DNA from: BP-464 sp045805505 | Lineage (GTDB): Bacteria; Actinomycetota; Thermoleophilia; Solirubrobacterales; Solirubrobacteraceae | Assembly: GCA_045805505.1 (NCBI GenBank) | Contig: JBJMLA010000141.1 | Location: 62,001-126,000, forward strand | DNA: 64,000 bases | Direction of reading: 5' to 3' | Made by a program: the position numbers and the translations under genes | Notes under the pieces: generated by a model | What the model was told of the DNA's origin: nothing | The model's database searches: none | What the model saw: the letters and a program-made list of their open reading frames with translations, nothing else | In this document: positions 51,831-61,149 of the stretch, piece by piece | Position numbering within the stretch: position 1 is the first letter of the stretch | Layout: every line of letters begins with the position of its first letter

Positions 51831-53351
51831 CTACTTCGCCGCCGACGAGTAGTCCTCGGCGGCGACGTGCGGGAAGAGGCCACCGGTGGAGCCGGGGCCG
51901 CCGATGGCGGGCTTGGCCGGGAACAGCCAGCAGGAGGGCTCGGCGGCGCCCGGGACGGGGTTGGCGTCGTCGGGGCTCGAGGAGGCGGCGTCCGGGGCCG
52001 GCGTCACCTGGCGGGTTCCGTCGGGCTGGTTGGCCGTCGTGTTGTTGCAGTCGGCCTCCGGGAAGATCATCCGCTTGGCGAACTCCGAGCCCTGCCAGAC
52101 CGGCGGGAGGTAGGCGTTGCCACGGTCGGCCGCCGGGCGGTTGGGCCAGAAGGCGAGCGTCTCGGCCCCGACCGGACCGAACTGGCGCAGGTAGTGGCCG
52201 CGCTGGTGCTCGTCGTTGACCGCGACCGTGTCGGCCAGGGCGCCCGCGCCGTTGGAGATGAAGTCGGCGGTCTGCCACTGGTAGTACTCGAGGTACTGCA
52301 GGATCGGGTTGAGCTGCTCGAGGAAGGGCTGGAGCTGGCCGAGCAGCGGCGTCGTCGCATTGAGCGTGTCGCGCAGCGCGGGCAGGCCGTCCTTCGACGC
52401 GGTGATCAGCGGGTCGAGCTTGCGGAACGTCTGCTCGAGGTCGGGCGCGAACGCCTTGACCGACCGCAGCGTCGGGCGCAGGTCGCGCGCGACGGGGCGC
52501 AGGTCGTGGATCAGCGGCCGCGTGTTGACCGAGAACTGCTCGAGCTTGGTGAACGTCGCCCGCGACTCGTCGAGGAACGTCGGGAAGATCCGGAAGGTCT
52601 CGGCGAGCGCCTCGTTCTGGGAGGCCAGCGCGCCGAACGTGTCGGCCGAGCCCGTGATGAGGTTCTTCAGCTGGGACTCGTTCTGGGTGATCGCCGCGAA
52701 CGTCACGCCCGTGTTGCGCACCAGCCGGCTCACGGCCGAGGACTGCGCGTCGAGCACCGCCAGCACGTCGTCACCGGAGGCGACGAACCGCGGCAGGTTG
52801 CCCAGCGCGTCGTTGAAGTCCAGGCCGCGGCCCTTGACGCCCTTGGACAGGTCCTGCTGCCAGGCCTGGAACGAGCGCCGTGTCACGGGATCGAGGGCCT
52901 GGAAGATCTCGTCGAGCTGGACGGAGTCGGCGACGCGCGTGCCGTCGAGCCAGCCGTTCTCGGGGATCTTCTTGGCGTCCGCGGTGCCCGGCGTCAGCTC
53001 GACGTAGGTCTCGCCGAGCAGCGTCTTCTGCCGCAGGATCGCCTTGGCGTCGACGCTCAGCGGGGCGATGCCGCTGTCGAGCTGGATGGTCGCGACCGTC
53101 TTGTTGGCCTCGCCGTCGACGTCGATGTCCTTGTGGGTGACCTTGCCGACCGAGACGCCGGCGATCCGCACGTCGGCCTGCTCAGCGAGCTGCGTGGCCT
53201 CCGGGAAGGCGACCTTGAACTCATAGCCGCGCGGCTTGAGCGGCACGGGCCCGCCGAAGGCCAGCCACAGGAACAGCAGCAGCCCGAAGCACGACAGCGC
53301 GAAGAGCACCATCGTGAGCATCCGGCCGAGGGTGGGCGCCTGCTTCTGCAT
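51831..53351 (-). CDS. MCE family (MlaD-domain) protein, sixth gene of the mce operon
   Basis: A 506-aa membrane-anchored lipid-binding protein. One transmembrane helix ('MLTMVLFALSCFGLLLFLWLAF') precedes the MCE/MlaD domain ('EFKVAFPEATQLAEQADVRIAGVSVGKV', roughly residues 40-125). The middle is a long helical region of the kind that packs as a coiled barrel, and the end is Pro/Ser-rich. The gap to the fifth gene is 164 nt, longer than all others here; ATG 53351 has GGAGG upstream. MCE proteins form periplasmic lipid-transport tunnels. Confidence 0.9.
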   Translation of the reverse strand: MQKQAPTLGRMLTMVLFALSCFGLLLFLWLAFGGPVPLKPRGYEFKVAFPEATQLAEQADVRIAGVSVGKVTHKDIDVDGEANKTVATIQLDSGIAPLSVDAKAILRQKTLLGETYVELTPGTADAKKIPENGWLDGTRVADSVQLDEIFQALDPVTRRSFQAWQQDLSKGVKGRGLDFNDALGNLPRFVASGDDVLAVLDAQSSAVSRLVRNTGVTFAAITQNESQLKNLITGSADTFGALASQNEALAETFRIFPTFLDESRATFTKLEQFSVNTRPLIHDLRPVARDLRPTLRSVKAFAPDLEQTFRKLDPLITASKDGLPALRDTLNATTPLLGQLQPFLEQLNPILQYLEYYQWQTADFISNGAGALADTVAVNDEHQRGHYLRQFGPVGAETLAFWPNRPAADRGNAYLPPVWQGSEFAKRMIFPEADCNNTTANQPDGTRQVTPAPDAASSSPDDANPVPGAAEPSCWLFPAKPAIGGPGSTGGLFPHVAAEDYSSAAK

Positions 53352-53515
53352 CAGGTGTTCGCCTCCTCGGCCACGGCCGCCTGGCGGCGCGGCTGGGCAA
53401 GCCGGGCAAGGACGCAGCCCGCAGTGCGTGCCTCTGGCACGTGCAAGGCCGAGGACGCAGATCCGGCGCCGGCCAGACGCGGCGTCCAGGTGGTTGTGGT
53501 CGGGGAGGCGGACAC

Positions 53516-54841
53516 CTAACCGCAGAGCCCCGCGTCGAAGACGGGCTTGGAGAAGACCAGCGAGTAGATCGCGTTGCCGGCGTCGCCACCGGACTCGTCG
53601 GCGATCTGCTTGAGGATCTGACACGGCGCCGAGAACGTGACCGGGCGGAACGTGCCGTTGGCGTCCGAGCTCGAGAACAGCGCGCCGCCGTCGTGGTTGA
53701 GCCAGGCGATCCAGAACAGGAAGCCCTCGTCGCGCGAGGCGGTCGTCGGGCCCTCGCTGCCGTTGGGGTTGAAGCCCAGCATGTTGAACAGGTGGTTGAG
53801 CACCGTGAACGAGCCGGTCAGGTCGGGCGTGGCCTTGGCGAGGTTGCGCGCCGCCGGGCGCAGCGTGCGCACGACTGGCTGCGCGTCACGCGTGAACGGG
53901 CGGATCTGGTCGCGCACGATCGGCGCGGCCTCGCGGGCGAACGGGATCACCGCGGCGTTGGCCTTGTCGAGGCTGCGGACCGCGGGGCGCAGCGCCTCGG
54001 ACGCCGTGCCCAGGACGTCGGCGTAGCCCGTCACCTTGTCCAGCGTCTCGGTGGTCTGGTGCAGCGCGCCCGGCAGATCCGAGACCGCCCGGCTGATGTT
54101 GGACTCCTCCGACGCGAACGCGCGGAAGACCTTGGCGGAGGTCCCGACGAGGTCCGAGAGCTGCTCGCTCTTGCCCGCCAGCTCGGTGTTGAGCGTGTCC
54201 AGGCTGGTGATCAGCCGGCGCAGGTTGCGGTGCCGGGCGGCGACCGCGGTGGTCACGCGCGCGAGGTCGCGGTGCGTCGGCTCGAAGCGCCGGAAGACCT
54301 CCTGGAGGTCCTCGCCACGGCCGTTCAGGCCCTCCCCCGCGCCGTTGACCAGCAGCTTGAGATAGTCGCGGGAATCGCCGTCGAGGAACTGATAGACCTC
54401 GTCCGGGTTGATGTCCGGCAGCGTGTTCTGCACCGGGATCGCCCAGTTCTCCTTGGCGACCGGCGCCCCGGCCGAACCCGGGTTCAGCGCGACGAACATG
54501 TCCTTGAGGCCGGTCTTGGGCCGCAGCAGCGCCGTCGCGTCGGTGTGGACCAGGTCCTTGTACTCCTGGTCGATGTCCATCGTGATGACGGCGACGCCGT
54601 CCTTGAGCTCGACCTTGGCGATGTCGCCCACGCGCACGCCCGAGACGCGGACGGTCTGGCCCTGCCCCGGGGTCACCGCCTGCGCCGTGGAGAACTCGGC
54701 CTTCAGGTGGAACGGCTCAGCCTCGACGAACGGGAAGCGCAGCCGCTGGTTGTGCAGGATGTAGACCGAGACGCTGAGCGCGACGACCAGCAGGACGACG
54801 ATCGCCGCGAAGTCCTTGAAGTGCTTGCGGATGGCGGTCAC
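53516..54841 (-). CDS. MCE family (MlaD-domain) protein, fifth gene
   Basis: 441 aa from GTG 54841, overlapping the fourth gene by 4 nt. Transmembrane helix 'FAAIVVLLVVALSVSVYIL', then MlaD domain with 'FSTAQAVTPGQGQTVRVSGVRVGDIAKVEL'-type strand pattern, 'LLRPKTGLKDMFVALNPGS', then a helical region that is the putative tunnel. C-terminal 'AGLCG' Cys. It belongs to the lipid-import channel set; the cargo (sterol, fatty acid or phospholipid) is unknown. Confidence 0.92.
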   Translation of the reverse strand: MTAIRKHFKDFAAIVVLLVVALSVSVYILHNQRLRFPFVEAEPFHLKAEFSTAQAVTPGQGQTVRVSGVRVGDIAKVELKDGVAVITMDIDQEYKDLVHTDATALLRPKTGLKDMFVALNPGSAGAPVAKENWAIPVQNTLPDINPDEVYQFLDGDSRDYLKLLVNGAGEGLNGRGEDLQEVFRRFEPTHRDLARVTTAVAARHRNLRRLITSLDTLNTELAGKSEQLSDLVGTSAKVFRAFASEESNISRAVSDLPGALHQTTETLDKVTGYADVLGTASEALRPAVRSLDKANAAVIPFAREAAPIVRDQIRPFTRDAQPVVRTLRPAARNLAKATPDLTGSFTVLNHLFNMLGFNPNGSEGPTTASRDEGFLFWIAWLNHDGGALFSSSDANGTFRPVTFSAPCQILKQIADESGGDAGNAIYSLVFSKPVFDAGLCG

Positions 54842-56361
54842 TGGCCCAGCGCCTCCATGGCGGCATCGAGGACCGGGCGGTCCTTGAGCGCCGGATGCTT
54901 GGGCAGCGTCTTCTCGAGCGTCGCGCGCGCCTGGTCGACGATCTTCTGATAGCCGGCCTGGTCGGTGACCTCGATCTTGTGCTCGTTCGGCACGGCGGCC
55001 GCGACCGTGCGCAGGTCGGGCTGCTCCTGGGTCTCGCAGGGGACGTCGGGCCGGAACTGACGCTCGAGCTTGGCCGGCGGCGGCGGGTTGACGCCCAGCA
55101 GCGGCGACGTGCTCTGCAGGATGTTGCCGGCGGGCTGCGGGTAGGCGTACTGGCCGCCGGTCAGCAGCACGCGGAACCACTGCCCGTTGGCGTCACCCGA
55201 GCGGCTCTCGCCGGCCAGGCCGCCCAGCGGCTTGGTGGACTCGACGTAGACCGGGCCGACGGCCGGGAAGACCGGGTCCTCGATCTTGTCCTTCGTCCAC
55301 GGCAGGATCTGCTCGTTCTGACAGCTCGACGCGGCGCGGACCTGCTCGTAGAGGGCCGGGGTGCGCGCTGTCAGGCGGGTCAGCGACGGCACCGTCGGGC
55401 GCATCACGCCGACCAGGCCGCGCAGCTCGGGCACCGACACCAGCGCGCGCAGCTGCTCGACGAGCGGCAGGCTCGCGTCGATCGCCGGGCCGGACGAGCG
55501 CGTCGCCGGCCGCAGGTCGCGGACGAGGTTGCGCACGTGCGGGAACGCGTCGTTGAGCGCCTGCAGCGCGGGAAGGCCGGCGCGCAGCGTCAGCGGCAGC
55601 TCGGCGATCGCCTCCGACAGCGCGCCCTGCTCGACGGCGAAGGCGCCGGCGGCGGTGTTGAAGTCCGAGACGAGGTTCTGCAGCGCGACCGGATCGCGAT
55701 CGAGCGCGGCTGCGACCTGGCCCGCGCTCTTGAGGTAGCCCGAGAGGTCGTGCTCGTTCTCGCCCTGCTGCGCGTCGGCGACGATCGCCCCGTTCTTGTA
55801 CGCGGGCTCCCAGTAGCGGATCGAGCGGTTGAAGCCCGCGCTGCCCTCCTTGTCGAGGCCCGTCGAGAGCTCGTCGAGCAGGCTCTGCAGCTGCTTGCGC
55901 GTGGGGTCCTGCAGCGAGGTGAGGATCTGGTCGAGCTGGACCGGCGCGTGCGTCTGGTTGATCGGGATCGTGTCGCCGTCGTCGATGACCGGCGCCGACG
56001 GCGAGCCCGGGTTGAGGTCGACGAAGAAGTTGCCCTCGAGGAAGATGCGCGGCCGGATGGCCAGCGTGGCGTCCTTGTGGATCGGCAGCGCCTTGTCGTC
56101 GATGCGCATCTCGACGACCGCGGCCTGCGGATCGTCGCCGACGTGCTCGACCGCGGTGACCTTGCCGACGTTGACGCCGGCGACGCGCACGAACGAGCCC
56201 GGCTTGACGTTGTTGGCCGTACGGAACGCCGCCTTGACCGTGTAGTGATGGCGGAAGGGGATCTCCTTGGTGAACCCCAGGTAGGTGCCGATCCCGATCA
56301 GCACGAGGGTCAGCAGGCCGGCCTGGAAGTAGCTGAGGCCCTGTCGCTGGTTGCGCCTCAT
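54838..56361 (-). CDS. MCE family (MlaD-domain) protein, fourth gene
   Basis: 507 aa. Transmembrane helix 'YFQAGLLTLVLIGIGTYLGF' and MlaD domain 'YTVKAAFRTANNVKPGSFVR' in part, 'VAGVNVGKVTAVEH', 'LAIRPRIFLEGNFFVDLNPG'. The helical region is followed by Pro-rich C-terminus with 'NPPPPAKLERQF'. The ATG start overlaps the third gene's stop by 4 nt (ATGA). Confidence 0.92.
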   Translation of the reverse strand: MRRNQRQGLSYFQAGLLTLVLIGIGTYLGFTKEIPFRHHYTVKAAFRTANNVKPGSFVRVAGVNVGKVTAVEHVGDDPQAAVVEMRIDDKALPIHKDATLAIRPRIFLEGNFFVDLNPGSPSAPVIDDGDTIPINQTHAPVQLDQILTSLQDPTRKQLQSLLDELSTGLDKEGSAGFNRSIRYWEPAYKNGAIVADAQQGENEHDLSGYLKSAGQVAAALDRDPVALQNLVSDFNTAAGAFAVEQGALSEAIAELPLTLRAGLPALQALNDAFPHVRNLVRDLRPATRSSGPAIDASLPLVEQLRALVSVPELRGLVGVMRPTVPSLTRLTARTPALYEQVRAASSCQNEQILPWTKDKIEDPVFPAVGPVYVESTKPLGGLAGESRSGDANGQWFRVLLTGGQYAYPQPAGNILQSTSPLLGVNPPPPAKLERQFRPDVPCETQEQPDLRTVAAAVPNEHKIEVTDQAGYQKIVDQARATLEKTLPKHPALKDRPVLDAAMEALGQ

Positions 56362-57986
56362 CGCCCGGTCCTCTGCACCTGGTTGGGCAGGCCGCCCGAC
56401 GGCAGCTGCATCCCCCGGCCGCCCGGGGCGCGGGTGAACGTCTGGGTGTCGGTGACCTTCGCCGGGCCGGTCCCGACGCCGCGGCCGTTGATGTCGTAGG
56501 TGTCGAACGTCGGGCCGAAGTCGATCGACTCGTCCTGGGCCGGCTGGTCGACCGACGCGCGGGCGTAGGCGTCGTAGCTGCCGTCCTGCGGGCGGAAGCG
56601 GTTGACGCCGTAGGCGTAGCCCTGCTGACCCTTCTGGCAGTTCGCGGTGCCGTCCTCGTGGACCGCGTCGCCGCCGGTCGTGTTGTTGTGGACGTGCTGG
56701 GGCCGGCCGCCGTTGGCACCCGCGCGCGCCGGGTCGGAGGCCTTGACTCCGTGGGCGAACTCGTTGGCCCCCTGCGCGCCGACGCTGTCGGGATCCTGGC
56801 TGGCCATGTTCAGCAGCGCGCGCTCGGCGCTGCCGGTCTCGTCGGGCGCGGTGAAGTGCTCGGCGGTGAACGTCCAGAACGTGTTCCAGTAGTTGCAGAC
56901 CGTCACGTAGGGCCCGAGGAAGCGCAGCTGCGGCTGCAGCGTCCCGACCGTGTCGCGGAGGCCGCGCACCGCGCCGTTGGTCGTCGGCGTGTCGGCGAGG
57001 TTCTGCAGCGCGCTGAGCGTGTCCTGGAGGTCCTCGTTGAGGGTGACCGAGCGCTTGGTCACGGGCACGCCGACCTCGAGTGCCGAGTTGAGGCTCGGCA
57101 GCGCGTCACGGAGGTCCGAGGCGGCGTAGCGCAGGTCGTGGGAGAACGCGGCGGTCTCGGCCAGGAACGGGCGCTGGACGCGGAACGAGCTGGTGCCCGC
57201 CTCGAGCGCCGGCACGTTGCGGCTGATCGTCTCCTTCAGCGCCTCGGGATCGCGCGAGATCGCTTCGAACGTCGTGGCCATGTCGGTGAACAGCCGCGCG
57301 TTGACCGCCGAGACCGGCGCGACGATGCGCGCCGCGTCCCCGAGCTCCTTGAAGAAGCTCTGCAGGTCGGTCTGCTTCGAGGAGAGGTTGGCCATGACCC
57401 CTTCGAGGTGGTCGAAGAAGCCCGGCGCCCGCTCGATCGTCGTGTTGAGGTCGTATCCGCGGCCGGTCAGCGCGTCGCCGAAGCCCTGCAGGTTGCCCTG
57501 CGCGGCGGCCCGCGTCGGCTCGTCGAACATGTTGTAGAACTCGTCGAGCTCCACCGGAACCGACGTCTGGGAGATGGGCAGCGAGCCCCCGTCCTCGATC
57601 GTCTTGGCCGACGTGCCGCGCTCGAACTCGACGTACTTGAGGCCCAGCGAGGAGCGCGGCCGGATGACGACGCGCGAGTCGACCGGCACCGCGCCGAACT
57701 TCTCGTCGAGCTTCAGCTTGAGCAGGGCGCCGACGCGGCCGCCGGGCAGCTTGACCGGCTCCATGTCCGTCACCACGCCGATGCGGAAGCCGCCCGACCG
57801 GACCTCGTTGCCGGGCACGAGCTCGGCGCCGTTGGCCACCTGCACGTTGATGACGCGCGTCGGGACGAACGGCAGGCCGTTGTTGGCGTTGTAGGCGAGG
57901 AACACCGCGACGACGACCACGAGCGTGGTGACCGCGCCCACGAGGACCGGGTTGCCGACGATCGATGCGGAGTTGCGTCGCCTCAT
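56358..57986 (-). CDS. MCE family (MlaD-domain) protein, third gene
   Basis: 542 aa. Transmembrane segment 'VLVGAVTTLVVVVAVFLAYN', then MlaD core 'VQVANGAELVPGNEVRSGGFRIGVV' in pattern and 'IRPRSSLGLKYVEFERG', and a helical middle with 'TGRGYDLNTTIERAPGFF'. The C-terminus is Gly/Asn-rich with a Cys near 'GTANCQKGQQ'. The ATG overlaps the second gene's stop by 4 nt. Confidence 0.92.
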   Translation of the reverse strand: MRRRNSASIVGNPVLVGAVTTLVVVVAVFLAYNANNGLPFVPTRVINVQVANGAELVPGNEVRSGGFRIGVVTDMEPVKLPGGRVGALLKLKLDEKFGAVPVDSRVVIRPRSSLGLKYVEFERGTSAKTIEDGGSLPISQTSVPVELDEFYNMFDEPTRAAAQGNLQGFGDALTGRGYDLNTTIERAPGFFDHLEGVMANLSSKQTDLQSFFKELGDAARIVAPVSAVNARLFTDMATTFEAISRDPEALKETISRNVPALEAGTSSFRVQRPFLAETAAFSHDLRYAASDLRDALPSLNSALEVGVPVTKRSVTLNEDLQDTLSALQNLADTPTTNGAVRGLRDTVGTLQPQLRFLGPYVTVCNYWNTFWTFTAEHFTAPDETGSAERALLNMASQDPDSVGAQGANEFAHGVKASDPARAGANGGRPQHVHNNTTGGDAVHEDGTANCQKGQQGYAYGVNRFRPQDGSYDAYARASVDQPAQDESIDFGPTFDTYDINGRGVGTGPAKVTDTQTFTRAPGGRGMQLPSGGLPNQVQRTGR

Positions 57987-59611
57987 GCGCCCAGGAGGTA
58001 GTCGAGGAGCTTGTCCTGCGCCTTGGTGGCCTGCTGACCCTTGGTGAGGTCCTGGACCGCCTTGGGGGGCGACGGGATCACGACGTCCGGCGCGCCCGGG
58101 ATGACGTCGCCGAGCGTCGGCGCCCCGGGGTTGTCCGGCACCGGCGCGGCGGCGGCCGGCGCGGTTGCCGCGGCCTCGTCGCCCTGCGACCGGGAGCCGC
58201 GCAGCAGCGAGTCGCCGACGCTCTTGCGCGAGCGCACGGTCGCCGGCGCGAACGGGTTCTGCTGCGCGTCGGTCAGCGGCCCGAACGGCGGCAGGTTCGA
58301 CGGGCGCGTGGCGTCGGGGAAGTTCAGGCCGGCGCCGTTGGGGCCGAGGCTCGCGCCGCAGCGGTCGTTGAGCTTCTTGCCCTCGCCCTCGTCCTCGAGC
58401 GCCCGCGTGGTGTCGGCGTAGTCGGCGCAGTCGCCGAGGAACGGCGCGACCTTGAGGATGTGGACCGAGCTGTCGTAGATGTTGACCGCGTTGGTCTGGT
58501 CGAACGTGTACTGCAGCAGCGCCTCGAGCCCGGTGAAGCCCTTGCCGCCCGGGCTGTCGGCGTCCTGCTCGACGGCGTTGTCGCGGCTGTCGAGGTGGTT
58601 CAGGACGATGTCGAGGTTGTTGGCCAGCTCGGGCGCGCCGCGCGAGAAGCGGCGCAGCTCGGCGATCGTCGGCGCCGCGGAGCGGACGGCCTTGCTGCCG
58701 GTCTCCGAGGCCTCACCGAGCGCGCGGATGGCCGGGCGCGACGCGTCGGCGAACGGGCCCAGCCGGTCGAAGAACGTCGTCAGGTTCGGCGCGGCCGAGG
58801 CGAGCGTCCGCAGCGCCGGGGTCTGCTCGTCGGCGACGTTGCCCAGCTGGGCCATCGCCGGCTCGAGCTCCTCGAGGAACGCGGGCAGGCGGTTGAAGCC
58901 GGCGGCGATGTCGTCGGCGCGCTCGGAGCTGGCCGACGCCGTGCGGTCGGCCATGTCGACCCAGCGCGCGACGTCCTTGCGGTTGTCGGCGAGGTCGCCG
59001 ACCACCTGGTCGGCGTCGCGCACCAGGTTGGCCAGCACGCGGTTCTGCTGACCGAGGATGTGCAGGACCTTGTCGGTCTCCTGCAGGCCCGGCGACGCGC
59101 GCTTGATCGCCTCGTTGAGGTTCGCGCCGTTGCCGGCGACCGCGGCGCCGAGCTCGTTGACGATGATGCTGAAGCGCTCGCGGAACGGGCGGCGCAGCAC
59201 GTTGTTGACGAGGTCGGGAGCGACCACCGACGAGGTGCGCTCGACCGGGATCACCGAGCCCGGCTTGAGCTCGGTGGGCGCGGTGCCGGGCTGGCAGTCG
59301 ATGAAGTACTCGCCGATCAGCGACTGCGGCCGGGCCTGGCAGGTGACGTCGGTGCGGAACGAGCCGAAGCCGGTCTTGGTGATCTCGATCTCGACGAGCG
59401 CGCGGTTCGTCTTGCGATCGAGCTTCATCTCGCCGATCTTCCCGGCGCGCACGCCGGCGATCTTCATGTCGCCGCCGCTGATCAGGCCGAACGCGTCGTC
59501 GAGCTCGACCCAGTACTTCGGCGTGTCGGTGGCGTCCTTGGCGCCCGTCCCGAGCAGGGCGAGCGCCCCGCAGCCGAGCACCGTGACGAGGATGGCGAGG
59601 ACGCGCTTCAT
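57983..59611 (-). CDS. MCE family (MlaD-domain) protein with possible lipobox, second gene
   Basis: 542 aa. The N-terminus 'MKRVLAILVTVLGCGALALL' has a lipobox-like V-L-G-C, so this member may be a lipoprotein instead of transmembrane; mycobacterial mce operons also contain one lipoprotein member. MlaD region 'DAFGLISGGDMKIAGVRAGKIGE' in pattern and 'ARPQSLIGEYFIDCQPG'. The tail is Ala/Pro-rich. The start is 1 nt after the first gene's stop. Confidence 0.92.
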   Translation of the reverse strand: MKRVLAILVTVLGCGALALLGTGAKDATDTPKYWVELDDAFGLISGGDMKIAGVRAGKIGEMKLDRKTNRALVEIEITKTGFGSFRTDVTCQARPQSLIGEYFIDCQPGTAPTELKPGSVIPVERTSSVVAPDLVNNVLRRPFRERFSIIVNELGAAVAGNGANLNEAIKRASPGLQETDKVLHILGQQNRVLANLVRDADQVVGDLADNRKDVARWVDMADRTASASSERADDIAAGFNRLPAFLEELEPAMAQLGNVADEQTPALRTLASAAPNLTTFFDRLGPFADASRPAIRALGEASETGSKAVRSAAPTIAELRRFSRGAPELANNLDIVLNHLDSRDNAVEQDADSPGGKGFTGLEALLQYTFDQTNAVNIYDSSVHILKVAPFLGDCADYADTTRALEDEGEGKKLNDRCGASLGPNGAGLNFPDATRPSNLPPFGPLTDAQQNPFAPATVRSRKSVGDSLLRGSRSQGDEAAATAPAAAAPVPDNPGAPTLGDVIPGAPDVVIPSPPKAVQDLTKGQQATKAQDKLLDYLLGA

Positions 59612-59612
59612 C

Positions 59613-60995
59613 TCAGTCGCCCAGGGGGATCTGGGTCTCGTCGCAGGGGTAGTCGGCGCTGGGCTTCCACACGGTCCCGCGCTCGATGGCGCCCGGGCAG
59701 CGGTTGCGCTGGTTGAGCGAGATGGCGCCCTGGTCGTTGAGGAACGGGACGATCAGGTCCTTCAGCGCGCCGCTGGGCAGGAAGCCGTTGATGTTGGTCG
59801 GCGGGCTCACGTGCGGCGCCGCGCGGCTGCCGCCGCCCAGGGCGTCGTAGACGCCCGAGTGGCTGAAGTCGTCGAACCAGCCGACGAGGTCGGGCGCGTA
59901 GGGCCGCGCGTAGGCCAGCTCCGGGACCGACTCGCGCAGCGCGCTGGTGGAGGCCGGCAGCGCGCCCTCGCGCTCGGCGCCGTTGCGGTTGACCGGGCCG
60001 ACGCCGATGTCGGCGACCGGCACCGCGGCGTTGGTCAGCTCGATGAGGTCGTTGCGGCCGCCGACACGCTGGATCAGCGCCGAGAGATCGCGCAGCGTCG
60101 GGCGCGCGTCGTCGGCCAGCGGGCGCAGCGCGCGGACGAACGGCTGCAGCTTCCTGGCCACCGGCTTGGACTCGTCGACGAGCGGCGTGAGGTCGTCGAT
60201 CGTGCTGCGCAGGTTCACGAACGTCGTGTTGGCCCGGCGCATGAACGCGGGGAAGTTGGCGATCGCGTCGGCGAGCGCCGCCTTCTGGCGCCCGATGGCC
60301 GTGGTCGTCGTGGCCAGGTGGTCGATCAGGCCGGCGAGGTCGTCGCGGCGCTCGGCGATGGTCGTGACGAGCTTGGACGAGTTGACCACGAAGTCGCGCA
60401 GCAGCGGGGTGTCGTGGTTGAGCTCCTCGAACAGGCGGCTGGAGGCGGCCAGCGACGGGTTGAGGTAGGCGAGGCCCGCGTTGGCCTCGGCGCCGCGCCC
60501 GCCGTAGGAGGTGCCGTAGCCGCGGATCAGCCGGCGCAGCGAGTCGCGGGTCTTCGAGTCGAACGTGTTGAACAGCTGGTCGAGGTCGACCGCGGTGGTC
60601 GTGTCGACCTGGCGGATGACCCCGCCGTCGGGGATCTCCGGCGGGTCCCCGCCCGGCAGCATCAGGTCGAGGTAGCGGTTGGCCACCCCCGACAGCGACG
60701 CCTGGCGGACGACGACCTGGGTGCCCTCGCGCAGCGGCGCGTAGCGGTCGTCGTCGATGGACATCGTGATGTCCGCCTGGCCGTCGTCGGTCAGCTCGAT
60801 GCGCCGGACCGACCCGATCTTGGCGCCGGCCACCTGCACCAGATCGCCCTTGACGAGCTGCGAGGCGTTCGCGAACCGGGCCTTGATCTCGTAGCCACCG
60901 TCGCCCGAGCGCAGGAGCACGACGGCCAGCGCCGCGACAGCGACAAGCACCGCGCCCAGCGCGGCGGCCCTCCCGATGGCCCTCGAATTCCTCAA
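59613..60995 (-). CDS. MCE family (MlaD-domain) protein, first gene of the operon
   Basis: I place the start at TTG 60995, which has GGGAG 7 nt upstream and gives the expected N-terminus 'LRNSRAIGRAAALGAVLVAV' before the transmembrane helix (460 aa); an in-frame TTG at 61037 gives 474 aa. MlaD domain: 'YEIKARFANASQLVKGDLVQ' in pattern, 'VAGAKIGSVRRIEL', 'VVRQASLSGVANRYLDLMLP'. A long helical channel region follows. Upstream, the divergent glycosidase-like gene leaves no room for yrbE permease genes. Confidence 0.92.
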   Translation of the reverse strand: MRNSRAIGRAAALGAVLVAVAALAVVLLRSGDGGYEIKARFANASQLVKGDLVQVAGAKIGSVRRIELTDDGQADITMSIDDDRYAPLREGTQVVVRQASLSGVANRYLDLMLPGGDPPEIPDGGVIRQVDTTTAVDLDQLFNTFDSKTRDSLRRLIRGYGTSYGGRGAEANAGLAYLNPSLAASSRLFEELNHDTPLLRDFVVNSSKLVTTIAERRDDLAGLIDHLATTTTAIGRQKAALADAIANFPAFMRRANTTFVNLRSTIDDLTPLVDESKPVARKLQPFVRALRPLADDARPTLRDLSALIQRVGGRNDLIELTNAAVPVADIGVGPVNRNGAEREGALPASTSALRESVPELAYARPYAPDLVGWFDDFSHSGVYDALGGGSRAAPHVSPPTNINGFLPSGALKDLIVPFLNDQGAISLNQRNRCPGAIERGTVWKPSADYPCDETQIPLGD

Positions 60996-61149
60996 GCTCG
61001 CTCTCCCAAACGGCCTGCTCTCCTCCCCGAGTGGCAACGTGCCACCGAGACAGCGCCGAAGAATGGCTAGTCACTTCTGAGACTTCAAATGGGAACCGTC
61101 AAAACTCAACAATGGGGCAACTTTCCGGATTCCGGTGGGTTCTTGCTGG

